In this document: positions 6,240 through 12,280 of the stretch, piece after piece | Layout of the letters: every line of letters starts with the position of its first letter | Numbering within the stretch: the first letter of the stretch is position 1 | Assembly (NCBI GenBank): GCA_016789295.1 | Contig: JAEUQL010000041.1 | Span: 1-14,000 of the forward strand | Direction of reading: 5' to 3' | DNA from: Blastocatellia bacterium | Lineage (GTDB): Bacteria; Acidobacteriota; Blastocatellia; Chloracidobacteriales; JADJPF01 | DNA: 14,000 nt | Notes under the pieces: generated by a model | Database searches by the model: none | What the model saw: only the letters and a program-made list of their open reading frames with translations | What the model was told of the DNA's origin: nothing | Program-made: the position numbers and the translations under genes

Positions 6240-6718
6240 CCTTGCTGTCCACCTTTAGATATTTTTTCGAGAAAAATTGTAGTTGAGTGATCTTTTGGAT
6301 CTCCAACTATCGCAACCGTTCCGCCATAGGCTTTAACAGTCTCTCTTTCTGGCACAGAATCAACACTATAATCTGTACCTTTGGCGTGTATATTTGGTCT
6401 GAGAGCTGTTAGCAATTCTGTTACTGTGAGTGCATCAAAAATCGTGACATAGTCCACACACTCAAGAGCTGAAATGATCTCAGCCCTCTCTGAAGCTGGC
6501 ATCAATGGTCTTTTATCGCCTTTGAGAATTTTGACCGCACGATCACTATTTATCCCCACTATCAGAATGTCTCCTAGTGCTTTTGCACCTTCAAGATAGC
6601 GTATGTGGCCTACGTGGAGCAGATCAAAGCAGCCGTTTGCAAATACTATTTTCTTGCCAGCAAGCTGTGCTGCTGCAACTTTCTCTATCAATCTCTCTAG
6701 AGTCTCTATCTTTTTCAT
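6236..6718 (-). CDS. hldC: D-glycero-beta-D-manno-heptose 1-phosphate adenylyltransferase
   Basis: A 160-residue cytoplasmic nucleotidyltransferase equivalent to the C-terminal domain of HldE/RfaE. It converts heptose 1-phosphate and ATP into ADP-heptose. Visible signatures are NGCFDLLHVGH (29-38, the HxGH motif at 35-38 binding ATP), the GINSDRAVKILKG stretch and the later KGTDYSVDSVPE. HSTTIFLEKI near the C-terminus replaces the ISTT-type element of the family. Its start overlaps the kinase stop (ATGA at 6715-6718) and its stop overlaps the heptosyltransferase start (ATGA at 6236-6239), so all three are probably translated in a coupled way. The two enzyme activities are thus split into separate genes, as in several non-enteric bacteria. 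The gene name follows the split-enzyme convention (also rfaE2). Confidence 0.92.
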   Translation of the reverse strand: MKKIETLERLIEKVAAAQLAGKKIVFANGCFDLLHVGHIRYLEGAKALGDILIVGINSDRAVKILKGDKRPLMPASERAEIISALECVDYVTIFDALTVTELLTALRPNIHAKGTDYSVDSVPERETVKAYGGTVAIVGDPKDHSTTIFLEKISKGGQQG

Positions 6719-7707
6719 CCACCTATTCTCTCTATTGAATCTACAAGCTCTTCTCTGGTGACAGCAGCTGTTCCACGTTTCATAACAACTATTCCGCCAG
6801 CGTGATTTGCTATTTGTGCAGCCTCAGCAAAATTGGCTCCTGCAGCCAAAGCCAAAGTAAAAGCAGCTATTACAGTATCACCTGCACCAGTAACATCAAC
6901 AGGCTCTTTACTTCCAATTGCATCGAGCACCAGTGGAGTACGGTCGGCTTCAAGTAACACTATACCCTCCCCACCTCTAGTAAGTAGAAGTGCCTCAAGT
7001 CCTAGATCTGTACGGAGTCTTTCACCAGCTAGTACTATTTCAGAAAGAGTATTGAGTCGTGTTCCTGCAAGCTCTTCAAGTTCTGATTGGTTAGGTGTAG
7101 CTGCCGTAAATCCTGTACACAGCCTCAACTTAAACCTTGAATCGACAACTACAGGAAAAGCTTTTGAACTACTTGCTCTCATCTGTGCTAGTTTACCTAT
7201 TAAACTGTCTATCAAACCATAGTTATAATCAGAGACTATAACAGCATCTACATCTTCGAGAGCGTTTTCTAGGCTGTTTACCAATTTGTCAATGAATTTA
7301 ACAGCAAGCTCTGGATTTGGTTCTCTGTCGATTCTGATCACTTGTTGTCTGGTGGAGTGGATCGATCCGGCAAGAATTCTCGTTTTTGTGGGCGTGCTAT
7401 ATTCCGACGAAGTTATGACACTACCTGTCTTTACACCTCGCTCTCTCAGGCTAAGCAGCACTCTCCTTGCTGATACTTCGCGCCCTGATGCAGCTACAAG
7501 CTCTGCACTGCCTGCAAGAGAAGCAACATTGACAGCCGCATTGCCTGCACCACCAGGCATAGTTTCGGTCTTTTCATAACGCAAGATCATTACAGGGGCT
7601 TCTCTGGAGACACGAGCAATCTCACCAAAAACAAACTCATCTGCTATAAGGTCACCAATTATAACTACTTTGAGACCTTGAAACTTTTCTACTATGTCTA
7701 CAAGCAT
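6715..7707 (-). CDS. hldA: D-glycero-beta-D-manno-heptose-7-phosphate kinase
   Basis: A 330-residue PfkB/ribokinase-fold kinase equivalent to the N-terminal domain of HldE/RfaE. It phosphorylates heptose 7-phosphate at C1, supplying the next enzyme. The sugar-binding motif GGAGNAAVNVA occupies 52-62, and DVTGAGD (271-277) forms the anion hole with D277 as catalytic base. The ATP-side element ATPNQSELEEL (203-213) is also present. It is the first gene of the minus-strand operon; the start codon faces the M48 protease across a 225-bp divergent region. No strong Shine-Dalgarno precedes ATG 7707, but no better start is visible and the N-terminus aligns with the family. Genes for the isomerase (gmhA), phosphatase (gmhB) and epimerase (hldD) are not in the window, so the pathway must be completed elsewhere. 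Confidence 0.92.
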   Translation of the reverse strand: MLVDIVEKFQGLKVVIIGDLIADEFVFGEIARVSREAPVMILRYEKTETMPGGAGNAAVNVASLAGSAELVAASGREVSARRVLLSLRERGVKTGSVITSSEYSTPTKTRILAGSIHSTRQQVIRIDREPNPELAVKFIDKLVNSLENALEDVDAVIVSDYNYGLIDSLIGKLAQMRASSSKAFPVVVDSRFKLRLCTGFTAATPNQSELEELAGTRLNTLSEIVLAGERLRTDLGLEALLLTRGGEGIVLLEADRTPLVLDAIGSKEPVDVTGAGDTVIAAFTLALAAGANFAEAAQIANHAGGIVVMKRGTAAVTREELVDSIERIGG

Positions 7708-7932
7708 AAGTGCTGCATTGTAACTGACAAGTAGAGAAAGTAATAAGGAATTTAGTGCCCTATATTGGCTTTTTTCGTTTTCTGAGTTGTTCAGTGATGG
7801 TGTAGAATGCTTCTACGTGTCTTGATAACCCGGAATTTATAATTATTTTATTGATAACATTGGCAACTTTGATGAGCAGCCTGCTCATCAGAGCAAACTA
7901 AAGCAAGCGATCAGTAATCTTTTGGAGGAGCT
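7708..7932. promoter_or_regulatory. Divergent control region of hld operon and M48 protease gene
   Basis: This 225-bp region must drive transcription both ways. It holds an inverted repeat GTAGAA-TGC-TTCTAC (7802-7816), two copies of TTGATAAC (7822-7829 and 7851-7858, 29 bp apart), and TATAAT (7838-7843) between them. Leftward, TTGCCA (7866-7861) and TATAAA (7841-7836) are 19 bp apart. Rightward, TTGATA (7822-7827) has a weak partner TATTTT (7844-7849) at 16 bp. None of these pairings is convincing alone. A larger palindrome lies at 7870-7890. Confidence 0.4.
7870..7890. promoter_or_regulatory. 21-bp perfect palindrome upstream of the M48 gene
   Basis: TGATGAGCAG (7870-7879) and CTGCTCATCA (7881-7890) are exact inverted repeats around a single C. 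As DNA this is a textbook size for a dimeric regulator. As RNA it would fold to 8 bp with a 5-nt loop, 42 bases ahead of the start codon, without covering the Shine-Dalgarno (7924-7930). I do not recognise the sequence as a known operator. Confidence 0.5.
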
Positions 7933-9168
7933 ATGATTACGAAGCGCACCAATAGGTCTTCAGTACTGAAAAGATCTTCTATATTGGCATTACTATTTGT
8001 CTTCTTGTTTACCAGTCTTCCAGCTCTAGCGAGTGAGAAGGATAAAGAAAAAGATAAAAAAGATAGTAAAAATCAAACCAAATCAAGCAGCAAGCTCGGC
8101 AAGAAAGAAAATCCAGAGCTTGTTGGCAAACGTGACATAAACAACAACCAGATAAACTTCTACTCTCTTGAGAAAGAGATTGCTATTGGACAGCAGTTGG
8201 CAGCCGAAACAGAACGCCAACTCCGCCTGATAGACGACCCAATCATAAGTGAGTACATAAACAGAGTTGGTCAAAATATTGCTCTCAACTCGGATGCGAA
8301 GGTTCCTTTCACTATAAGAGTTGTAGACTCGGAAGAGGTGAATGCTTTCGCACTTCCTGGCGGCTTCTTCTTCGTAAACAAAGGACTGATACTTGCTGCA
8401 GATTCTGAATCAGAGCTTGTTGGAGTGATGGCACACGAGATTGCTCACGTTGCCGCACGCCACGGAACAGAACAAGTATCGAAAGGCCAGCTCCTGCAAT
8501 TTGGCTCTATTCCACTAATATTTGTAGGTGGAGGCATCGGCATCTTAGCCCGTTCAGCAGCTGGTTTTGCACTACCACTAACATTTCTTAAATTCAGCCG
8601 TGGTGCAGAATCAGAAGCAGACTTGTTGGGCGCACAATATGCTTGGGCAAGTGGCTACGATCCAAATGGCATGATACAAATGTTTGAAAAGCTCAACGCC
8701 AAAGAGACCAAAAAACCTGGCACAATGTCAAAGATTTTTAGTACACACCCTGCCAGTGGCGACAGAGCCGATTTTCTACGCAAACTCATTACAAACTTCC
8801 CTCAAAAGGAAGAGTATATTGTCAACACATCTGACTTTAATCAGATAAAAGCACGTCTCCAAGCTGTTGCTGGTGTCAGACGCAATGGCAATGGTGGTCA
8901 ACCAGGTGATGACAACTCTTCTGGTCGACCAACTCTCAAGCGTAGAACCGACAACTCTGTTGATGGAGTAGACTCTGACTCTACACAACCACCAGCACCA
9001 AAAGACCGACCAACTCTCAAGCGTCGAGGTGATAGTCCTGCAGACACTGGAGACGATGTGGAAATAGACAACAACGATACAAATAGTCAACCGCCAGCAC
9101 AAAGCCAGCCTTCCAGCCCTTCTGGCCGGCCAACCTTGAAGAGGTCTGGTGGTGGAGACAACAATTAA
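7933..9168 (+). CDS. Exported M48-family zinc metalloprotease with RPTLKR-repeat tail
   Basis: 411 residues. The signal peptide comprises basic residues 1-14, a hydrophobic core 16-30, and a likely cut after ALAS near 34. A lysine-rich low-complexity linker (35-60) follows. The peptidase domain (about 70-290) has the zinc motif H168-E169-I-A-H172, the conserved FALPGG (139-144) just before it, and the downstream E226-S-E-A-D230 supplying the third ligand. This resembles BepA/LoiP-type periplasmic M48 proteases that maintain outer-membrane protein assembly, but no TPR domain is visible, so that role is an inference. The last 90 residues are disordered-looking (D, N, P, S and G rich) and contain RPTLKR three times. 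ATG follows an excellent GGAGGAG (7924-7930). Two hairpins follow the stop, so this may be its own transcription unit. Confidence 0.92.
   Translation: MITKRTNRSSVLKRSSILALLFVFLFTSLPALASEKDKEKDKKDSKNQTKSSSKLGKKENPELVGKRDINNNQINFYSLEKEIAIGQQLAAETERQLRLIDDPIISEYINRVGQNIALNSDAKVPFTIRVVDSEEVNAFALPGGFFFVNKGLILAADSESELVGVMAHEIAHVAARHGTEQVSKGQLLQFGSIPLIFVGGGIGILARSAAGFALPLTFLKFSRGAESEADLLGAQYAWASGYDPNGMIQMFEKLNAKETKKPGTMSKIFSTHPASGDRADFLRKLITNFPQKEEYIVNTSDFNQIKARLQAVAGVRRNGNGGQPGDDNSSGRPTLKRRTDNSVDGVDSDSTQPPAPKDRPTLKRRGDSPADTGDDVEIDNNDTNSQPPAQSQPSSPSGRPTLKRSGGGDNN
8926..9144 (+). repeat. Three RPTLKR-coding repeats in the M48 C-terminal tail
   Basis: RPTLKR occurs at residues 332-337, 359-364 and 399-404 (nt 8926-8943, 9007-9024 and 9127-9144). 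The first two are identical at DNA level (CGACCAACTCTCAAGCGT). The third encodes the same peptide with several synonymous changes. Each is preceded by G or D and separated by acidic, proline- and serine-rich spacers of 21 and 34 residues. Confidence 0.85.
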
Positions 9169-9172
9169 ACAG

Positions 9173-9196
9173 TCTGTTTCAGCAAAACGAAACAGA
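9173..9196 (+). other. First of two tandem hairpins after the M48 gene
   Basis: TCTGTTTC (9173-9180) and GAAACAGA (9189-9196) form a perfect 8-bp stem with an 8-nt loop, starting 4 bp after the M48 stop codon. No T-run follows. It probably protects the 3' end or cooperates with the second hairpin. Confidence 0.5.
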
Positions 9197-9200
9197 AATG

Positions 9201-9234
9201 AGGCACAGGCTAAAGTCTGTGCCTTCAGTATTTT
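9201..9234 (+). terminator. Second tandem hairpin, terminator-like, abutting the rsmI start
   Basis: AGGCACAG (9201-9208) pairs with CTGTGCCT (9217-9224), an 8-bp GC-rich stem with an 8-nt loop, followed by TTCAGTATTTT. This is a reasonable intrinsic terminator for the M48 transcript. The T-rich tail runs directly into ATG of rsmI at 9235, so if it terminates efficiently, rsmI needs read-through or a promoter that I cannot see. Confidence 0.5.
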
Positions 9235-10059
9235 ATGCCAGGAACCTTATATCTTGTAGCAACACCTATAGGCAATCTTGAAGACATTACACTTAGAGCA
9301 CTTAGAATTCTTAAAGAGGTTGCTCTGATAGCTTGTGAAGATACAAGACAAACAGCAAAGCTTCTACACCACTTTCAGATTGCGCAACCTACTATAAGCT
9401 ATCATCAACATAATGAAAAAGAACGCTCTTTGCAGCTTCTGAAAAGGCTTGAGCAGGGCGATTCTATTGCTCTTGTAAGTGATGCAGGAACTCCTGTAGT
9501 CTCCGATCCTGGCTACACACTTGTACAAAAAGCTATAGAGCAGAATATCAATGTAGTTCCAGTTCCTGGAGCATCAGCATTACTGCCAGCTCTAACAGCT
9601 TCAGGACTAGCTACAGATAGCTTTCTTTTTCTAGGTTTTCTTGCACCACGTGCAAGTCAGAGAAGAAAAGAGCTTAAAAACTTATGTCAAATGCCTATGA
9701 CATTAGTCTTCTATGAATCACCTTACAGAATAGAAGAGACTCTATCAGATATGCTTGAAATTTTTGGTGATAGAAAAGCAGTTGTTGCCAGAGAACTAAC
9801 CAAAATTCACGAAGAGTTTATTAGAAATAACCTCTCTACACTTCAAGCAAAAATTAAAACTACTCCTCCAAAAGGTGAAATTGTTCTACTCGTCGAAGGT
9901 GCAAAAGAAGCATCCGAGCCTGTATCAAAAAGTATCGGTTCGATGGTTGAAGAGGTAATGCAAAGTAAACAACTGTCAAAGATGGATGCTTTGAAACTGG
10001 TTGCCAAATCTCTAGGCATTAGCAAAAGTGAAGCCTACAGAAGGCTTCAAGAAAACTAG
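9235..10059 (+). CDS. rsmI: 16S rRNA 2'-O-methyltransferase RsmI (C1402)
   Basis: A 274-residue SAM-dependent methyltransferase of the tetrapyrrole-methylase fold, which methylates the ribose of C1402 in the decoding centre of 16S rRNA. Family motifs are clear: TPIGNLEDITLRAL (10-23), EDTRQT (35-40), SDAGTPVVSDPG (82-93, SAM-binding loop), PVPGASA (109-115), and FYESPYRIEETL (159-170). The C-terminal segment KMDALKLVAKSLGISKSEAYRRL is the short helical tail typical of the family. Length is normal. The ATG start matches the family N-terminus, but no Shine-Dalgarno is present; the bases upstream form the 3' arm of a hairpin and a T-rich tail. The gene ends exactly where the convergent YafK-like gene ends, with no intergenic base. 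Confidence 0.95.
   Translation: MPGTLYLVATPIGNLEDITLRALRILKEVALIACEDTRQTAKLLHHFQIAQPTISYHQHNEKERSLQLLKRLEQGDSIALVSDAGTPVVSDPGYTLVQKAIEQNINVVPVPGASALLPALTASGLATDSFLFLGFLAPRASQRRKELKNLCQMPMTLVFYESPYRIEETLSDMLEIFGDRKAVVARELTKIHEEFIRNNLSTLQAKIKTTPPKGEIVLLVEGAKEASEPVSKSIGSMVEEVMQSKQLSKMDALKLVAKSLGISKSEAYRRLQEN
10029..10049 (-). terminator. Hairpin inside the rsmI 3' end, positioned to end leftward transcripts
   Basis: TGAAGCCT (10029-10036) and AGGCTTCA (10042-10049) form a perfect 8-bp stem with a 5-nt loop within the rsmI codons for EAYRRL. Read on the minus strand it lies 11 bp past the stop of the YafK-like gene and is followed by CTTTT. It could therefore serve as a terminator for that gene while being coding sequence for rsmI. 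Confidence 0.45.
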
Positions 10060-10824
10060 CTAATGATCAGAAAAGAGATAACCCCCACCCTTATCAACAG
10101 AGATCGCAGGCAATCTTCTATGGTTTTCAAAATAGTCATATCCTACCTTTAGATTTTTCCAAAAAGTAATCAGTTTCGGATTGTCAGAATAGTCTTTCTC
10201 TAACACCTTGAGACCTTCAGAATTGAGCTTTGCGGGGAATATGTGTACATAGATCGGGTTCTTACTGCTTGCTTTTGCCTCAACAGATATCACATAAAGC
10301 TCTTTTATCCATCTGTCTGTCAAAGGTATACAGCCAATAGTTACACAGTCACCGTGTATGTAAATGTCTCCACCAAGATGCCCTTTCACTCCCAAGATCC
10401 TGTCAGACTCATTTGGATAGTTGACTCTCATTGAGAGGTGGAACTTGCTTTGCGGGTTGAATACATCTATGAAGTAGAAACCTTCGGGAACTTGAAGGTC
10501 TCCTTCCATACGCTTTGGTCCCAAAACACCAGAATTAGCACAGATCTTGTATGTTTTCAGTAGCTTAAACTCTAATTTATCTTCTACCCAAAGCTCTAGT
10601 AACTGCTCTTTCTTAAAGGCTCTCAAAAAGATCTTTTTTGGTGGGTAGCTCAAGCCACTTTTTCTAAACAGCTCTTTGATCGACTCTTCGTTAGTCTCAA
10701 ATGCCTCTTTAACACGCGAATAGCTCATCTGCTTCTGCTTGAAAGAGCTAGAAGAGGTTCCAGAACTGCCCTCTGTAATCAATAGAACTACTCCCAGTAA
10801 TAAAGCAATGTATAAAACTTTCAC
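10060..10824 (-). CDS. YafK/DpaA-type L,D-transpeptidase-fold protein
   Basis: A 254-residue exported YkuD-domain protein. A hydrophobic N-terminus (3-17) is followed by a Ser-rich stretch, consistent with a signal peptide. The catalytic motif is H157-G-D-C-V-T-I-G164-C165, with C165 as nucleophile. Close resemblance to E. coli YafK is visible beyond the active site: YKICANSGVLGPKRMEGD (92-109), the following PEGFYF, and FWKNLKVGYDYFE near the C-terminus. YafK (DpaA) is known to cleave the link between peptidoglycan diaminopimelate and Braun lipoprotein rather than to crosslink. Whether this protein detaches a similar wall-bound protein is inference. The start is GTG with a weak AAGAAGA ribosome site. 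It follows the lytic transglycosylase by 20 bp, so the two are probably co-transcribed for wall remodelling. Its stop abuts the rsmI stop. Confidence 0.87.
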   Translation of the reverse strand: MKVLYIALLLGVVLLITEGSSGTSSSSFKQKQMSYSRVKEAFETNEESIKELFRKSGLSYPPKKIFLRAFKKEQLLELWVEDKLEFKLLKTYKICANSGVLGPKRMEGDLQVPEGFYFIDVFNPQSKFHLSMRVNYPNESDRILGVKGHLGGDIYIHGDCVTIGCIPLTDRWIKELYVISVEAKASSKNPIYVHIFPAKLNSEGLKVLEKDYSDNPKLITFWKNLKVGYDYFENHRRLPAISVDKGGGYLFSDH

Positions 10825-10844
10825 AGCAAATCTTCTTTTTATAA

Positions 10845-11504
10845 CTAATCTATGTTAAACAGCCAACCATTTCTGTTAAATTCATTCATAGATTTTTTCC
10901 CTTTTTTATAACGATGAATAATTCTTTGAACATAGTTTTTGGTTTCTGGAAAATCTATCTGCTGAATGTACTCATCTGTGGTCATGCTTCTAGTGTATCT
11001 GGAAACTTTTCCTTTCCACCTTTGAGCATTAGCTGGTCCTGCATTGTAGCTAGCTAGTATTATTGGTAACGGTTCCTCTAGAGAAGCATAACGCTGGCTG
11101 AGCTGGTCGATATACCAGCAACCAAGACTTAAGTTTATCTCTGGATTGGTCAAAAGCTCTTCTTCGGAAAGTTTCAGCTTCTCTTTATTGCTCAGGTGAT
11201 GAAAATGGTCTGGAAAATCGAGTATAAGTTCTTGCTTGCCTGTCACTCTAGACCATTCTTTAACAATTATTGGAGTTATCTGCATCAAGCCTATTGCGCC
11301 AGCAGACGAACGAGCTTCTGGATCAAAGTGTGACTCTTCATAGACAACAGATCTTATCAGCAGTGGGTCGAGGCCATATTTGTGGGATACTTTAACGATC
11401 AGTTGATCAAAACGGTGTATATAGTAATGATGGTAGATGTGCCCTACCGAAACTGTAATAGCAACAACCAGCAAGCTTGCTACCAACAATTTTAGCTTTT
11501 TCAT
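10845..11504 (-). CDS. Membrane-anchored lytic transglycosylase (SLT/GH23 family)
   Basis: 219 residues from the chosen start. Residues 2-23 form a basic start and one hydrophobic anchor or signal segment. The lysozyme-like domain has the catalytic glutamate E57 in YEESHFDP, followed by SSAGAIGLMQITP (66-78), ASYNAGP (151-157) and the closing IDFPETKNYV (183-192). It is expected to cleave the MurNAc-GlcNAc bond of peptidoglycan with formation of 1,6-anhydroMurNAc at the periplasmic side. The frame stays open back to a start at 11591, giving 29 extra residues, but ATG 11504 places the signal segment at the N-terminus and has GGGG about 8 nt upstream, so I prefer it. It is the first gene of a two-gene unit with the YafK-like protein. 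A cytoplasmic muropeptide function is unlikely given the anchor. Confidence 0.9.
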   Translation of the reverse strand: MKKLKLLVASLLVVAITVSVGHIYHHYYIHRFDQLIVKVSHKYGLDPLLIRSVVYEESHFDPEARSSAGAIGLMQITPIIVKEWSRVTGKQELILDFPDHFHHLSNKEKLKLSEEELLTNPEINLSLGCWYIDQLSQRYASLEEPLPIILASYNAGPANAQRWKGKVSRYTRSMTTDEYIQQIDFPETKNYVQRIIHRYKKGKKSMNEFNRNGWLFNID

Positions 11505-11714
11505 GAAATGCCCCAACAAAATAGTAAAGATATATATAGCACCAACTCTATTCTCTGTAGAACAGTTTTTGTGGAAACTACTCGAAATCACGCAAAAACC
11601 GCCTTCAATAGTCTTGAAATGAGAGATAGAAGGCTGTTACTCTCAATCTTGTGTTGTTCGCTTATAAAGCTTTCTAAAATAAACTTGAAAGACCTGTTAA
11701 ATAGGATGACAATC
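11505..11714. promoter_or_regulatory. Divergent region between slt-type gene and small exported protein
   Basis: 210 bp between oppositely oriented genes. TATA-rich stretches at about 11530-11539 and TATAAA at 11663-11668 could be -10 elements for the left and right genes respectively, but I see no well-spaced -35 partner for either. Reading frames continue through this region from both genes without good ribosome sites. No strong inverted repeat stands out. Confidence 0.3.
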
Positions 11715-12233
11715 ATGCTTAAACTAATTGCAACTATTGCGTTTATACTAGTAAGTGTAACTATCTCATTTGCACAACAACTTAAAACAGACAATGCAAT
11801 AACTTTTGACAAACCGAAGACTGAAACACCTCTTCCTAATCCTTATATAGTAACTTCACCAAGAGACATAGTCGTAGAAGCCATTATAGTAATGCTCAAG
11901 GATATGAACATCACTATCGATCCAGACAATTCAAAGAAAGAAGATGGAACCCTGATTGCCAAGCCTTACGTCTTCATTAAAGGAACTTTGACAGCAAGCC
12001 AACTTGAGCACTTCTCACACTGCCCTGCAATAGATGCAAGAAGCTGGACACGTGGTAGGCACACCCTGCAGATAATTGTTGAACCTGTAGACCCATCTCG
12101 TTGTAAAGTCAGCATCAGTGCCAAAGTTGAGGGAGAATCCCAAAGTCTTTCAGGCAACAGTTGGATAACTTGTGAATCTAAGGGTCTACTTGAAAACCAG
12201 ATAATGCAAAGCCTTATAGATAGACTTAGGTAA
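11715..12233 (+). CDS. Small exported protein of unknown function
   Basis: 172 residues from ATG 11715, chosen because AGGA lies 8 nt upstream and residues 1-20 then form a clean signal peptide (hydrophobic core ending SFA, cut before QQ). ATG 11706 is three codons earlier. The frame opens at 11508, but that would put 69 residues in front of the signal peptide. The mature part begins with a Pro/Thr-rich linker (30-46). It continues with a conserved-looking alpha/beta segment: SPRDIVVEAIIVMLKDMNITI, then GTLIAKPYVFIKG, then HTLQIIVEPVDPSRCKVSI, and a terminal helix. Three cysteines (103, 130, 153) may allow one disulfide. The helix-strand-strand order faintly recalls BamC-like or lipoprotein alpha/beta domains, but I do not recognise the family. 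It lies 47 bp before the proline-rich membrane protein, so the two may be co-expressed. Confidence 0.7.
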   Translation: MLKLIATIAFILVSVTISFAQQLKTDNAITFDKPKTETPLPNPYIVTSPRDIVVEAIIVMLKDMNITIDPDNSKKEDGTLIAKPYVFIKGTLTASQLEHFSHCPAIDARSWTRGRHTLQIIVEPVDPSRCKVSISAKVEGESQSLSGNSWITCESKGLLENQIMQSLIDRLR

Positions 12234-12280
12234 GCGGTGGTAAATAGAAGAAAACAATAATTAAATGTGAGCAAGGTTTT

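Noticed and set aside
6833..7579. Plus-strand serine/alanine-rich frames opposite the heptose kinase gene
   Set aside because: Antisense shadows of a gene with complete kinase motifs; no independent domain or ribosome site.
7860..7879. sigma54-type promoter at TTGGCA before the M48 gene
   Set aside because: The TGGCA half is present but no TTGC-type -12 element follows at the required spacing.
8776..9102. Minus-strand 108-codon frame opposite the M48 tail
   Set aside because: Trp/Ser/Val-rich translation without motifs, explained by the repetitive proline- and aspartate-rich coding strand.
11505..11591. 29-residue extension of the lytic transglycosylase
   Set aside because: It would place hydrophilic residues and a second hydrophobic patch before the basic-hydrophobic anchor; ATG 11504 is the natural start.
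11508..11714. 69-residue extension of the small exported protein
   Set aside because: The signal peptide starts at ATG 11715 with AGGA at the right distance; the upstream codons are merely an open frame in a divergent region.
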